NCBI GenBank assembly: GCA_963695415.1
Contig: CAVOGL010000008.1
Coordinates: 248,001 to 312,000 of the forward strand
From: CAVXWV01 sp963695415
GTDB taxonomy: Bacteria > Chloroflexota > Anaerolineae > Anaerolineales > UBA4823
Reading direction: 5' to 3'
Length of the DNA: 64,000 bases
Shown: positions 37,248 through 47,120 of the stretch, in pieces
Numbering within the stretch: the stretch's first letter is position 1
Layout: every line of letters begins with the position of its first letter
Notes under the pieces: generated by a model
The model's input: the letters and a program-made list of their open reading frames with translations, nothing else
What the model was told of the DNA's origin: nothing
Databases searched by the model: none
Program-made: the position numbers and the translations under genes

Positions 37248-40198
37248 ATGTCAAAAAATGTCATCCGAGTAGTCGGGGCGCGTGAACATAATTTTAAAGA
37301 ACATCACGGTCGAAATACCCCGAGACCAATTCGTGGTCATCACAGGATTGTCGGGATCCGGCAAGTCATCACTGGCGTTCGACACGATCTTTGCTGAAGG
37401 ACAGCGGCGGTATGTCGAGTCGCTGTCAGCTTATGCACGCCAGTTCCTCGGACAGATGGATAAACCAGATGTTGATTATATCGAGGGGCTCTCCCCGGCA
37501 GTGTCCATCGACCAGAAAGGCGCTTCGCACAACCCGCGCTCAACCGTTGGGACTGTTACAGAAATCTATGATTACCTGAGGCTGCTTTTTTCAAGAGCCG
37601 GGATCCCGCACTGCCCTGTTTGTGGGCGCGAAGTCACCCGGCAATCGGCACAGGAAATCGTCGAAGCGCTCGAAAAATTGGAGGATGACAGCCGTATCCT
37701 GGTGCTGGCGCCCCTGGTCAGGGGTCGAAAAGGCACTCATGGAGCAATTCTCGACGAAATCCGCAAAGCTGGATTTGTGCGCGCACGCGTGGATGGCGTG
37801 GTCCATGAGCTCGATGAAGACATCCAAATGGACCGTTACAAAAACCACACCATTGAGGCTGTGGTTGACCGGTTGATCATCCGCCATCATGAAAGCGAAG
37901 ATGAGGCAGAAACGGCGCGTTCGAGGCTGACCAACTCCGTGGAGACTGCTTTGAAATTTGGGGATGGTTACCTGACAATACAGGTGCTTAACCCTTCCGA
38001 GAACCTGCAGGAAGCGCTCAATCTTGCCCCAGGCGCTTCTCTAACAACAGAAAACGAAGATTCTGCACACGATTTACTCTATTCTGAACACTTATCGTGT
38101 CCCGAACATGGGGTCAGCCTGACCGAAATCGAACCGCGCACCTTTTCGTTCAACACGCCGCACGGCGCCTGCCCGGAGTGCCAGGGGTTAGGAGGAAAAT
38201 TAGAGGTCGATCCTTCCATGTTGATCCCGGATGGCGAACTGGCGCTAAACGAAGGCGCCATTATCATGAACGAATGGAGTGGACCACGCGAAGAGGGTGG
38301 TTATTACTGGCAGCTTCTGGAAGCTGTGGCGCGTGAATATCATATTGACCTCAGTGAGCCGGTTTGTGCGATCCCGGCTGAGAAAATGAACGTCATCCTG
38401 TACGGCACCAGGGGGAAAGATGTCACCGTTCATTACCAAAACAAAGATGGTCGCAAATCAACGTTTCAGACTCCCTTCGAAGGGGTGATAAACAACCTGC
38501 ACCGCCGGTACCAGGAAAGCAGCTCAGATTACTTCCGGGAGAAAGTCTCTGAAGTAATGAGTGAACGCATCTGCCAGAGCTGCAATGGAGCACGGTTAAG
38601 GAAAGAAGCCATGGCTGTGACAGTTGACGATACCAACATTGTCGAAGTCACGAGCTGGCCGGTGGTAAAAAGCCTTGAGTGGGCTAACCGTCTTGCAGCA
38701 GAAGACACACCGCTCAACGACCGGCAGCAGGTGATTGCAGAACGCATCCTGAAGGAAATCCAGTCGCGCCTGGGTTTCCTCGTTGATGTCGGGCTGGATT
38801 ATCTTACATTGCAGCGATCGGCTGCCTCACTTTCGGGCGGGGAAGCGCAGCGCATCCGGCTGGCAACCCAGATCGGCTCGCGCTTGATGGGGGTGCTGTA
38901 CGTGCTGGACGAACCCTCGATCGGGCTGCACCCGCGCGATAACACACGCTTATTAACAACCCTGAAAGGTCTGCGCGACCTGGGGAACACCGTCCTGGTG
39001 GTTGAGCACGATGCTGAAACGATCCTTTCCGCCGATTGGGTCGTTGACCTTGGACCGCTTGCCGGTGAGCTTGGGGGCAGGGTGATCGCAAATGGCACAA
39101 TCGACGAAATTATCGACCACCCCGAAATCGCTGACCGGAGCCTATCTTTCTGGAAAACTGAAGGTTCCCATTCCAGATACACGCCGGTCAGGGAATGGAA
39201 ACTGGCTGCGTGTGGTGGGCGCCAGAGAGAATAACCTGAAAAACATCGATGTCAACCTGCCGCTGGGAAACCTGGTGTGCATCACTGGCGTTTCGGGTTC
39301 AGGCAAATCCACACTGATGGTTGAGATCATCTACAAAGCGCTTGCCAGGCAGTTGAACGGCGCCCACACGCAGCCAGGCGACCACGATAGAATCGAAGGT
39401 TTGGAAAACCTGGACAAGATCATCAATATCGACCAGTCACCCATCGGTCGCACCCCGCGCTCCAATCCGGGCACCTACACAGGTCTCTTCGATCACATCC
39501 GCTCCCTTTTCGCCGAACTGCCGGAGAGCAAGGTGCGCGGTTACAAACCCGGCAGGTTCAGCTTCAATGTGCATGGGGGACGGTGTGAAGCCTGCCAGGG
39601 TCAGGGACAGCTGCGCATCGAGATGCAGTTCTTGCCTGATGTTTATGTGCCTTGCGATGTCTGCCACGGGGCGCGATTTAACCGTGAAACGATGCAGGTG
39701 CGCTTCAAGGAACACAATATCGCCGAGGTCCTGGATCTGACCGTGGACGAGGCGCGCGAGCTGTTTTCCGCCTTCAGCCCCATGGTCAACCGTTTGCAGA
39801 CGCTCCAGGATGTTGGGCTCGGATACATCCGCATCGGTCAACCGGCGCCGACCCTCTCAGGTGGCGAGGCGCAAAGGGTGAAGCTGGCGCGCGAACTTTC
39901 ACGGCGCGCCACCGGAAGGACCATTTATGTGCTGGATGAGCCTTCCGTTGGGCTGCATGCAGCAGACGTCCACAAGCTCATCGAAGTACTCCAACGCCTG
40001 GTAGATGCCGGTAACAGCGTCGTCATCATCGAGCACAACCTGGACATCATCAAAGTCGCGGATTACATCATAGACCTCGGACCGGAGGGCGGTTACAAAG
40101 GAGGTGAAGTGATCGCTACAGGGACACCGGAAGATGTCTGCGCAAATAATGCTTCCTTCACCGGGAATTTCTTGCGACCGTACGTGTGTGTGGGCTAA
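37248..40198 (+). CDS. uvrA: Excinuclease ABC subunit A (two frameshifts)
   Basis: The damage-recognition ATPase of nucleotide excision repair. An AGGAG site precedes ATG 37248 and the protein begins MSKNVIRVVGAREHN. One extra T in AATTTTAAAG near 37293 shifts the frame; the next frame carries the rest, starting NITVEIPRDQFVVITGLSGSG (Walker A). Zinc-finger regions include CPVCGREVTRQS and CQSCNGARLRKEAM. ABC signature I is SLSGGEAQRIRLATQIGS. One extra C in CCCCG near 39121 breaks the frame again. Beyond it come GARENNLKNIDVNLPLGNLV, a second Walker A (GVSGSGKSTLM), the zinc site RCEACQGQGQLRIEMQFL, and signature II LSGGEAQRVKLARELS. About 982 residues after correction. The gene is monocistronic, followed by a strong hairpin. 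No LexA box was seen. Confidence 0.95.
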
Positions 40199-40253
40199 AC
40201 TTTGCGAAGGTTTACTTCAATAAAGAAGGAAAACCTTCGCAAGGTCTTTATTT
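40199..40253 (+). terminator. Terminator hairpin after uvrA
   Basis: A 15-bp stem (ACTTTGCGAAGGTTT with AAACCTTCGCAAGGT, one G-U pair) at 40199-40213 and 40231-40245 is followed by CTTTATTT. The core AACCTTGCGAAGGTT also occurs at 58742-58756, so this hairpin belongs to a repeated type. Confidence 0.85.
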
Positions 40254-41475
40254 AATGGTGTGGGGAAGGTTGGATAGAAAATTCTTCTTCGCCAGCCAAT
40301 AACCCGCTGAGAGGCTGCGCATCCAACGCCAGCACACGGCTGTTGGCGAAATAAGGGAAATCATATTCCACACGGTCACCCGCCCTCAAACCAGGCACAG
40401 GCATCAACCTTGCCGTCAAGGGTTTATTCAGGCGTTGTGAAAGAGCCGCAATGTCCAGCAGGATGGCAGATATTTGTCCCACGGTCGTGTCTCCCGGGAT
40501 AGGCACAGTATCGAGACCCGTACCACAGACCGTTGAATAGAGCAGCAAATCCTTCACGGTCAGAATACCTTCAGCCCCACGCTCTGCCAGCACAGCATCC
40601 TCCAAAACAGGCAGCATCAGTCCATTAAAACCTGTCCGTCTGAACTTAGCGCGGTCCAGGCTGTCAACCAGGAAGGCACTGGCTGCAAGTGAGCCATGCC
40701 CTCCGAAAGCCTGTATGCCTAATTGCTCCAGGGCGTTCGCAACAGATACTTGCTCATCGGGAAAGGGCGCAGGAGTGAAATCGATCCCCCAAAAACGCAT
40801 ACCCGTTGATTTTTCGATTTCTTCCGCGGCTGTCGTGAGCGCTCCCGCCTTTGCCTCGATGGATTCAATCAGCCTTCTGCGAGCCTGATCCAGGCTTTTG
40901 GCGCCCGAGAACGCCTGGACAACCAGGTCAGCCGCTTCGGTTGCCAGCGTGAATGCTGGTTTCCCACCGGTGTGGTAGGCGGCAGGGAAAAAGGCTCCAC
41001 CTGGAGAGACGTTCGCCAGCGCGGCAAAACGAAGGTTGGCAAAGCCATCTTCAGAAATACTTGATGCCGAGGCTATTACCTGCGCGGCAGCCTTGACCGC
41101 AGACAAGGAAATCATGCCATCTTCAGTGATCAGCGAACCGGCGAAAAACACGCTGCTTGAGGCGGCAATCGCAGGCGGAACCTGTTGAAAGTCTTCGAGC
41201 CGCGTGGGAAGCGCTGGTCCCAAAGAAAGATAATTAATCCCCAGGCTGTTGACAATACCTTCCAATTCTGCAGTTTTTTGAGCCAGGGAATCCGGTGCGT
41301 CTTTTGTCAGCCAGGTTGAAAAGGGCGGCGTAGCCATACGGGTAGTCTGTACGTTGAAACCCACGCGGGTAAAAACCTCCAGGGCAGTGTTCACGAAATC
41401 TTTTACGTTTTTTTGCCAGGGCGAGTCTGCTGATTGGACTGGTGTGATCAAACAGGTAACCGACCGGATCTTCAT
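40252..41475 (-). CDS. DUF711 (UPF0210) family protein
   Basis: A 407-residue protein of the DUF711 family. Recognised from the opening MKIRSVTCLITP, the block TVCGTGLDTVPIPGDTTVGQ, AGSLITEDGMISLSAVKAAA, and FWGIDFTPAPFPDEQVSVAN. The middle GGHGSLAASAFLVDSLDRAK is also typical. Structures of relatives show a pyruvate-formate-lyase-like barrel, but no reaction is established. It is followed ten bases later on the same strand by the SpoU-like methyltransferase, and its stop abuts the uvrA terminator from the other side. Confidence 0.85.
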   Translation of the reverse strand: MKIRSVTCLITPVQSADSPWQKNVKDFVNTALEVFTRVGFNVQTTRMATPPFSTWLTKDAPDSLAQKTAELEGIVNSLGINYLSLGPALPTRLEDFQQVPPAIAASSSVFFAGSLITEDGMISLSAVKAAAQVIASASSISEDGFANLRFAALANVSPGGAFFPAAYHTGGKPAFTLATEAADLVVQAFSGAKSLDQARRRLIESIEAKAGALTTAAEEIEKSTGMRFWGIDFTPAPFPDEQVSVANALEQLGIQAFGGHGSLAASAFLVDSLDRAKFRRTGFNGLMLPVLEDAVLAERGAEGILTVKDLLLYSTVCGTGLDTVPIPGDTTVGQISAILLDIAALSQRLNKPLTARLMPVPGLRAGDRVEYDFPYFANSRVLALDAQPLSGLLAGEEEFSIQPSPHH

Positions 41476-41484
41476 AAGGCTCCT

Positions 41485-42271
41485 TTATGCCGCCGGCGCG
41501 GTCTTACGCTGGCGGACTATTTCATACATCAATATTGCCGCGGCAGCAGACGCATTGAGCGACTCTACACCTGACTGCATGGGGATTGTGACATTCTCGG
41601 TGACCAGACCTATGGCTCGCTCACTGGCTCCACCAGCCTCACCTCCGATCAATAACGCAACCGGGCGGCGCATGTCCGACTGAGTGTAAACTACTCCACT
41701 TTCCGCTGATGCCAGCAAAACGGACAACGAGTTTTTCATTATTAAATCTTCGATCTCGTCCCAGGTGAGGGTCCAGGAGAGGCAGGCGAAAATGCGCACC
41801 CATGGCGGAACGAACCACCTTTGGCGTAAAGGGATCGATAGTCTTAGGGGGGATAAGAACAGCCTGGACTCCGGCCGCTGCCGCTGAACGCAGAATCGCT
41901 CCCATGTTGCCTGGGTCACGGACCAAATCCGGGATCAGCACAAAATCCAGAGCCTGGGGCAAGGGCAGTTTTTGTTCCTCCACTACGACCAGGATGCCCT
42001 GAGGTGTGTCAGTGTCGCTCACGGATCGCATGACCGCTTCACTCACTTCTTCTACCACAGAGGATGCTCTGTAGTTGTGTACCAGCTGCTTGCCGCGTTT
42101 GCTGAGGTCGTCGCTAAACAGGACAAGGCTGGGCAACCATCCTGCTGTCAATACCTCTTCTGCCATGCGGACACCTTCGACCACAAAGACACATTCAGCG
42201 CGCCTGAATCGGGAATTGCCCACCAACTTGCGCACCCATTTGATCTTAGAATTTTGGGGGGAAGAAATCAT
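41485..42271 (-). CDS. SpoU/TrmH-family RNA 2'-O-methyltransferase (frameshift within gene)
   Basis: A SPOUT-class methyltransferase of about 262 residues acting on rRNA or tRNA ribose. The N-terminal substrate-binding domain reads KIKWVRKLVGNSRFRRAECV. The catalytic domain starts FVLIPDLVRDPGNMGAILRS, motif 1 with its Asn and Arg. The frame breaks near 41769-41771, where a GGG run (CCC in the coding strand) carries one extra base; beyond it follow RPVALLIGGEAGGASERAIG and TIPMQSGVESLNASAAAAIL, motifs 2 and 3 that form the trefoil knot. The exact target is not inferable. It is upstream of DUF711 on the same strand. Confidence 0.9.
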
Positions 42272-42302
42272 CTTTTTCCGTTCGTCGTGAGCGAAAACAT
42301 CT

Positions 42303-42429
42303 CTAATCTGTTGTTTCTAAAGTAATATCGCCCTTGACCAGTTGGAACCGTCTGCCCGAAGTCGATTTGTATTCACGGACAACCTGGTTCACCGGTCCAC
42401 ATCCCCTTGGATACGAGCAAGAAATATGA
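42303..42429 (-). other. Possible small ORF or gene remnant downstream of HIT
   Basis: In the gap between HIT and the methyltransferase, one frame reads HISCSYPRGCGPVNQVV and then REYKSTSGRRFQLVKGD to a TAG at 42303. The residue composition looks protein-like, but there is no clean start codon. An ATG overlapping the HIT stop would need a frameshift to join it. It could be a short gene with another indel or a decayed fragment. I do not recognise the family. Confidence 0.3.
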
Positions 42430-42774
42430 TCATGGCACCAGGAACCTCATCCGTCTCCCACCGATGAGGTGCATGTGCAAATGAAAAACAGTTTGCCCGC
42501 CGTCATAACCGGTGTTAACAATCAAACGATATCCTGAAGCATTGATCCCTTCCTGATGAGCAACCAGCCTCCCGGCGGTAAACAAATGCCCCATCAATTC
42601 TTCATCAGACTGCTGGATCTCATTGACCGAATCGAAATGCTGGTTTGGAACAATCAGGATGTGTGTGGGAGCGACCGGGTGTCGATCCCAAAAGGCTGTT
42701 ACCTTCTCATCCTTGAAAACGATTTTTGCCGGTGCCTCCCCGCGGATAATCTTACAGAAAATACAATCGTTCAA
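42430..42774 (-). CDS. HIT-family nucleotide-binding protein
   Basis: A 114-residue histidine-triad protein of the HinT type, probably a purine nucleoside phosphoramidase. The N-terminal zinc-like Cys are in CIFCKIIRGE. The sequence WDRHPVAPTHILIVPNQHFD is conserved, and the active-site histidine triad is TVFHLHMHLIGG near the C-terminus. The start overlaps the mtaB stop by four bases, so the two genes are coupled. The small size and motif make the assignment firm, but the physiological substrate is unknown. Confidence 0.95.
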   Translation of the reverse strand: MNDCIFCKIIRGEAPAKIVFKDEKVTAFWDRHPVAPTHILIVPNQHFDSVNEIQQSDEELMGHLFTAGRLVAHQEGINASGYRLIVNTGYDGGQTVFHLHMHLIGGRRMRFLVP

Positions 42775-44146
42775 AATACACCTTTGAACCCACCGGGGAT
42801 ACTCTCTACCAGGCGGACAGGGACGACTTCATTGCGCAGCGACTGCGGTGATCGCGCCCAAACGCGTAAGTAATTGTCCGTCAGACCGGTTACATCCCAT
42901 TCGCCCTGGTCTGTGAGGGACCCGCCTTCCCACAAAACCGGTAGTTCCTGGTTTAGAAAATTTTCCCGATAATTTTTTGCGCTCTTCTCTAACACTTCAC
43001 GGACCAAGGCATTACGCCGTTTACTCACCACTTTGGGCACCTTGGTCCCAAGGCGAAGTGCGGCAGTGCCTGGTCGCTCGGAATAAGAGAACACATGACC
43101 AGCGCAGAAATTCATCGACTCGATGAAATTAAGACTTCTGGTGAAATTCTTCCTCGTTCTCCCCCGGAAAACCTGTGATGATATCAGTGGTGATTGCCAC
43201 CCCCGGGATCGCCGAACGAGCCGCAGCCACCAGTGAAGCGAATTCTTGAGGGCTGGTTTTACGCGCCATTCGTCTCAAGGTTGCAGCGCAGCCCGATTGC
43301 AGCGGCAGGTGCAGGTGCCGGCACATACGCCCATCATCCCAAAGGGAAAAGAAGGGTGCATCAAGGTCCCATGGCTCCAACGACGATAAACGCAGGCGCT
43401 GTATGCCTGTGTCAGCTAAAATCGTGCGGACCAGATCGGGCAGACCCAGCCTGGGATATAAATCATGCCCCCATGATCCCAGGTGCACGCCGGTAAGGAC
43501 GATCTCTTTCACGCCATCATTAGGTTCACTGCCCTCACCTGCAGCTGAGTTCGTCTCGCCAAGCAAGAGTTTAATTTCACTCACCACCTCGTCAATAGAG
43601 CGGCTGCGTCCTTTTCCACGTGCCAGGGTGGTAATGCAGAACGTACAATGGTTATCACACCCATCCTGCACTTTGATGAAGGCTCTCGTTCTTTGTCTGG
43701 CGCCGGGTATAGGCTGCCGTTCGAGGGGTTCAAGCTCAAACACCTCCGCTGTAAGTAAATCTTTCGATGAGTTCCCCGAGTCTGAAAAATGATCGAAAAC
43801 CAGGTGGTCTTTGCGCTCATTCGCGACTACACGACTCACCCCAGGCAGGGCGAGGGCGTCTGATGGCTTCATAGTCGCCCAACAACCGGTAACAACCAGC
43901 TCAGACACCCCTTTACGGTGCAGCTGGCGGATCTTCTGGCGCGAATCCGATTCTAGCTGCAGTGGTCACCATACAGGTGTTGACCACTGCCATATCCGCA
44001 TCTTCCGGTTTTGATACCAGGCTGTGTCCTTGTTGTCTCAACTGGCGCGCGTACTGCTCGATTTCAGCCTGGTTCAACCGGCAGCCGACCATGTCTAAAT
44101 AAACTTTCACGTTACCTGGGCAATCATCTCCTTTTACGGTTTCCAA
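42771..44146 (-). CDS. mtaB: tRNA t6A37 methylthiotransferase MtaB (two frameshifts)
   Basis: A MiaB-like radical-SAM enzyme converting t6A to ms2t6A at tRNA position 37. Three frame segments form one protein of about 457 residues. Segment 1 has the first cluster Cys in VYLDMVGCRLNQAEIEQY and VVNTCMVTTAA. An extra base near 43952-43956 is needed to reach segment 2, which starts VSELVVTGCWATMKPSDALA (third Cys). The radical-SAM motif is VQDGCDNHCTFCITTLARGK. An extra base near 43134-43139 leads to segment 3, SMNFCAGHVFSYSERPGTAA, then the TRAM-like C-terminus. The CxxxCxxC and GRSRS features favour MtaB over MiaB or RimO. The 5' end overlaps the lipoprotein gene, and a GTG at 44110 is an alternative start. 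Confidence 0.9.
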
Positions 44147-44805
44147 ACAACAAAATCATCGAACCGGACCTCCACTCCTGGTTTTTCGAAAGCGCCTGCT
44201 ATAAGACCCACATTTCCCGATTCGAACTCAGAATCAGATGCACGGGCAATCTGGACCCTATTTACAGATAGAACCAGGCGGTCACCGCTGCATTCTGCTC
44301 CCAGCAATAGTGTCGGTTCATCCTGTGGGATAGCCTCGCTGGGGAGAAGCTGATCGGCAATCAATGGAATGCGTTGACCACCCGAAACCTTGCTGATATC
44401 GTAGTAACCGTCACTGCTGACCAACAGCTGGTAGTAATTTGACTTATCCTGGTAGCGGCACAAGATCCCAAAAATATTATTTGCATCACCCGCCGTCCTG
44501 GTCGCCTGGACCTCGATGAAAACGTCCTGGAATTTCAATCCTTTTGGGTAAGACCAGGCATTGACCTGAGCGTCCGTAATGCGGAAGAGCAGCTCCCCAT
44601 CCGCATACTGCCTGGACCCGCTTTGATCTTCGTTCACCAACCAATTACCCTTCGAGGTAGCAAAGTCATCCTGAAATAGCACATCAAAATAGATTTGTGG
44701 GATTTCCTGCGCTATTGCTTCCTGGAGGGGCACCGGTAAGACCTGGCAGCCTGCCAGAAGCAAGAACATTACCGAAATTATGAGTAGGGTATTTAATTTT
44801 CTCAT
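44134..44805 (-). CDS. Lipoprotein with DUF1080/concanavalin-like fold
   Basis: A 223-residue exported protein. The signal peptide MRKLNTLLIISVMFLLLAGC ends in a lipobox Cys at residue 20. The mature part is a beta-rich domain: FQDDFATSKGNWLVNEDQSG, ELLFRITDAQVNAWSYPKG, FGILCRYQDKSNYYQLLVSS and VGLIAGAFEKPGVEVRFDDF. This order matches the DUF1080 / 3-keto-disaccharide-hydrolase-like or LamG-type sandwich common in surface proteins of polymer degraders. A sugar-binding or hydrolytic role is possible but not shown. The gene overlaps mtaB by 13 bases on the same strand. Confidence 0.75.
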   Translation of the reverse strand: MRKLNTLLIISVMFLLLAGCQVLPVPLQEAIAQEIPQIYFDVLFQDDFATSKGNWLVNEDQSGSRQYADGELLFRITDAQVNAWSYPKGLKFQDVFIEVQATRTAGDANNIFGILCRYQDKSNYYQLLVSSDGYYDISKVSGGQRIPLIADQLLPSEAIPQDEPTLLLGAECSGDRLVLSVNRVQIARASDSEFESGNVGLIAGAFEKPGVEVRFDDFVVWKP

Positions 44806-44986
44806 CGATTACGCGCCAATTTTAGCACAGCCCTTGCAGGCAAAAGGACATCGCGTGGATGTGATGATTCTACTGTCAGTGGCTGCTAACGTCACTCATT
44901 TGCTGATGATATTTGTCTCATGATTTAGGATGTTTGCCACTAGAGTTTTAAATAATTTCCCGGTACATTGGGGAAAGGTAATAATT

Positions 44987-45478
44987 GTGGATTTAGATCT
45001 GGTTTTCAGCCAGCTTCAATTCTTCTCAGGTCTGACACCGGCTCAACAAGAGCAGTTGGTGCCTTTGTTCACGCGCTGCGACTATGTTACCGGGGATGTT
45101 ATTTTCGAACAGGGGGATCGTGCATCCAGCCTTTACCTGGTGGTCTCGGGAGAAGTTGCCGTGCGTTTTAAGCCGGAAGATGGTCCTGCCATCATCGCAG
45201 CCCGGGTGCAGCCCGAGGGTATGGTCGGCTGGTCAGCTGCATTAGGAAGAGAATTCTATACATCATCAGTCGATTGTCTCGAAGACTGCACCTTGTTGAT
45301 GGTCAACCGTAATGATCTCAGAGATCTATGTAAAAACGATCCGGTTACGTGCACCCTCATCTTAGAACGATTGGCAATAGTGATTGCTGAACGGCTGAGA
45401 AATACACATGAACATGTACTCACTCTACTACAAAATGGGATTTGCCAGCCGACTGCTGATCTGATCGAGATAGATTAA
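44987..45478 (+). CDS. Cyclic nucleotide-binding domain protein without DNA-binding domain
   Basis: A 163-residue cNMP-binding (Crp-like) sensor domain. I prefer the GTG start at 44987 (VDLDLVFSQLQFFSG) because GGGAAAGG lies eight bases before it; an upstream ATG at 44930 gives 182 residues. The beta roll contains VIFEQGDRASSLYLVVSGEV and the phosphate-binding cassette region EGMVGWSAALG, where the usual FGE...RSA is altered. A long C-helix follows (CTLILERLAIVIAERLRNTH). No helix-turn-helix is present, so it probably acts through a partner protein. The ligand is uncertain. Confidence 0.78.
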   Translation: MDLDLVFSQLQFFSGLTPAQQEQLVPLFTRCDYVTGDVIFEQGDRASSLYLVVSGEVAVRFKPEDGPAIIAARVQPEGMVGWSAALGREFYTSSVDCLEDCTLLMVNRNDLRDLCKNDPVTCTLILERLAIVIAERLRNTHEHVLTLLQNGICQPTADLIEID

Positions 45479-45615
45479 GTCTCTACTTCATCCTCCATTT
45501 TTTCACTCAAGCTCGACCAACTCCCCACCCGGACTTATATCGGGTAAAATATCTGTATCAAGCGAACATGGCTTTACATTTACGCCTAGGCGCCATCCAT
45601 TTCAGGAGGTAGATA

Positions 45616-45865
45616 GTGAGTGACACTAATCACACTTACACGGATCAAGAACGAATGAGTGCCCTGATCGAGAGAATCGAGCGCGTACATCGAACATTTC
45701 CACGGTGGTTCTGTGGAAATGGTTTCGTTCGATGGCAAGAGCCTTAAGGTAAGATTAGGTGGTGCCTGCCTGGGCTGCCCCTTATCACCAAACACCCTGC
45801 ACGGATGGGTTGAGGGCACGGTACACCAATTCTTTCCTGATGTAATCGTTGAGGCAGTTGATTAA
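45616..45865 (+). CDS. NifU C-terminal-like iron-sulfur scaffold protein (frameshift within gene)
   Basis: A short protein of about 82 residues related to the NifU C-terminal domain (Fe-S cluster scaffold). GTG 45616 follows a perfect AGGAGGT site. The first part reads ERMSALIERIERV. An indel near 45690 shifts the frame, after which EHFHGGSVEMVSFDGKSLKV and LGGACLGCPLSPNTLHGWVE follow, with the CxxC cluster motif (ACLGCP). The reading frame ends at the top of a terminator hairpin. The same region on the minus strand is an open frame but is a shadow. A role in Fe-S assembly is inferred from the motif. Confidence 0.82.
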
Positions 45866-45899
45866 AAAAAAACCCGGAAGCTGAGCTTCCGGGTTTTTT
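45864..45899. terminator. Bidirectional terminator between the NifU-like and ferritin genes
   Basis: AACCCGGAAGCT and AGCTTCCGGGTT form a nearly perfect palindrome with one central base, flanked by A and T tracts on both sides. It can terminate both the plus-strand NifU-like gene and the minus-strand ferritin gene. Confidence 0.92.
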
Positions 45900-45901
45900 G
45901 A

Positions 45902-46396
45902 TCAGTCAAGTTTCTTCAGATGAGCGAGGTAAGCCTCGACCATCAAGAGGTTTTTCTCTCCGGACATACGCACAACGTTCAAGTACTGCGTCATCGAAGT
46001 TTCTTCCTCAAGTTGTTCATCCACAAACCATTTCAAAAAACTCTGTGACTGGTAATCGCTCTCTTCAACAGCGATCTTCATCAGTCCATTGATCCTGCGG
46101 GTCACTTCCTGCTCCCACCCCAGGGCAGTCGTGAAAACCTCCTCAGAAGACTTAAACCCGGTGTAAGGAACTTCGATCGATTGCAGTTCCACGCTGCTTT
46201 CCGTTTCCCAGAGATAATCCACAAACTTCAAGGCATGCTGGCGTTCTTCGTCTGACTGCGCTAACATAATCTTGTGCAGGTAACCTAACTCTTTCTCCTT
46301 AAAATATCCCGCCATCACCAGGTAACCCTGGCTCGCCTGGAATTCATGGGTGATCTGTTCATTGATGGCTTTCGCCAGTCTTTCGCTGATTTTCAT
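45902..46396 (-). CDS. ftn: Ferritin
   Basis: A 164-residue iron-storage ferritin of the FtnA type. Four-helix-bundle ferroxidase residues are visible: Glu in NEQITHEFQASQGYLVMAGY, the Glu-x-x-His pair in QSDEERQHALKFVDYL, and Glu residues in ALGWEQEVTRRINGL and WFVDEQLEEETSMTQYL. No heme-ligating Met of bacterioferritin type was noted. It is a single gene, bounded by a bidirectional terminator on the 3' side, and lies near the Fe-S scaffold gene, which may reflect iron handling. Confidence 0.95.
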   Translation of the reverse strand: MKISERLAKAINEQITHEFQASQGYLVMAGYFKEKELGYLHKIMLAQSDEERQHALKFVDYLWETESSVELQSIEVPYTGFKSSEEVFTTALGWEQEVTRRINGLMKIAVEESDYQSQSFLKWFVDEQLEEETSMTQYLNVVRMSGEKNLLMVEAYLAHLKKLD

Positions 46397-46533
46397 AGAA
46401 AATTTCTCCTGAAATTGTGATGTTTCCCATCTGTATGGATGGGAGATTTTTAATTTTCGAATAAAAAAATTATATCACGCAGGTATTACCTCTGATCTGT
46501 TCTTACGCAGATTTAACGAACCGATCAGCCTGC

Positions 46534-47034
46534 TTAATCCGAGGAATCAAACTTGAACCCCTCCGGTTCGGTGTGCATCTGGCGCCTGCCGCGGTCAATC
46601 CCTTTCAATCCAGTCCATCGGCATTCAGGATTTTGGCATAAGTAGCGCCGCGAGTGCGGCAGTAATGTTTTACCTAATACGCGGTCAAACCAGGTGCGGT
46701 GTACCCGGTATAATTCCCCCCCGCAGCGCGGGCAGGAAGGAAGCCGCCATCTTTGAGAACGAAAGAACCGGTAGCGGATGCGGAATATCACGAACAGAAA
46801 ACCTGCCACTGCAAGACCGATGACTGCCAATTCATATACAGAAATGCGTGTTATGAACTCGGTAGCATATTGCACCAATTGGTAAAAAAGAGATTTCAAC
46901 TCAACCAGAAGATCTGGCAGGGTGGTATTAATCAGCCGGCTTGCCAGGTCACGCCTGAAAAACGCCACGGCGCCCACAATGACGATGATGATTGCAATTA
47001 TTTCGACAAGATTTTCTTTGAGGAATTTTTTCAT
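46534..47034 (-). CDS. Membrane protein with C-terminal zinc-ribbon-like domain
   Basis: A 166-residue protein with two membrane helices (LVEIIAIIIVIVGAVAFF and YELAVIGLAVAGFLFVIF). A cytoplasmic tail holds two Cys pairs, SCPRCGGELYRV and LCQNPECRWTG, arranged like a zinc ribbon. The region between them is basic (RTWFDRVLGKTLLPHSRRY). No named family was recognised. It stands alone between ferritin and the methyltransferase with no clear operon partner. Confidence 0.7.
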   Translation of the reverse strand: MKKFLKENLVEIIAIIIVIVGAVAFFRRDLASRLINTTLPDLLVELKSLFYQLVQYATEFITRISVYELAVIGLAVAGFLFVIFRIRYRFFRSQRWRLPSCPRCGGELYRVHRTWFDRVLGKTLLPHSRRYLCQNPECRWTGLKGIDRGRRQMHTEPEGFKFDSSD

Positions 47035-47120
47035 CTCAGCTCACAAGATCTGGGGTGATACATAAATCCTGGCAGGCGATCGATCACCAGATTTATGCAA
47101 TGTTCAATCAATTTATCTTA

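Noticed and set aside
39092..40198. Two separate UvrA-like genes
   Set aside because: The pieces are the N- and C-terminal halves of one UvrA, joined by one-base shifts at homopolymers. The order and signatures match a single protein.
44880..44900. CTGCTAA half-site resembling the variant CIRCE
   Set aside because: No partner half lies at the required nine-base spacing, so it is not an operator.
45586..45819. Minus-strand 77-residue ORF opposite the NifU-like gene
   Set aside because: The plus strand has an ideal ribosome-binding site and the NifU CxxC motif; the minus ORF is a shadow.
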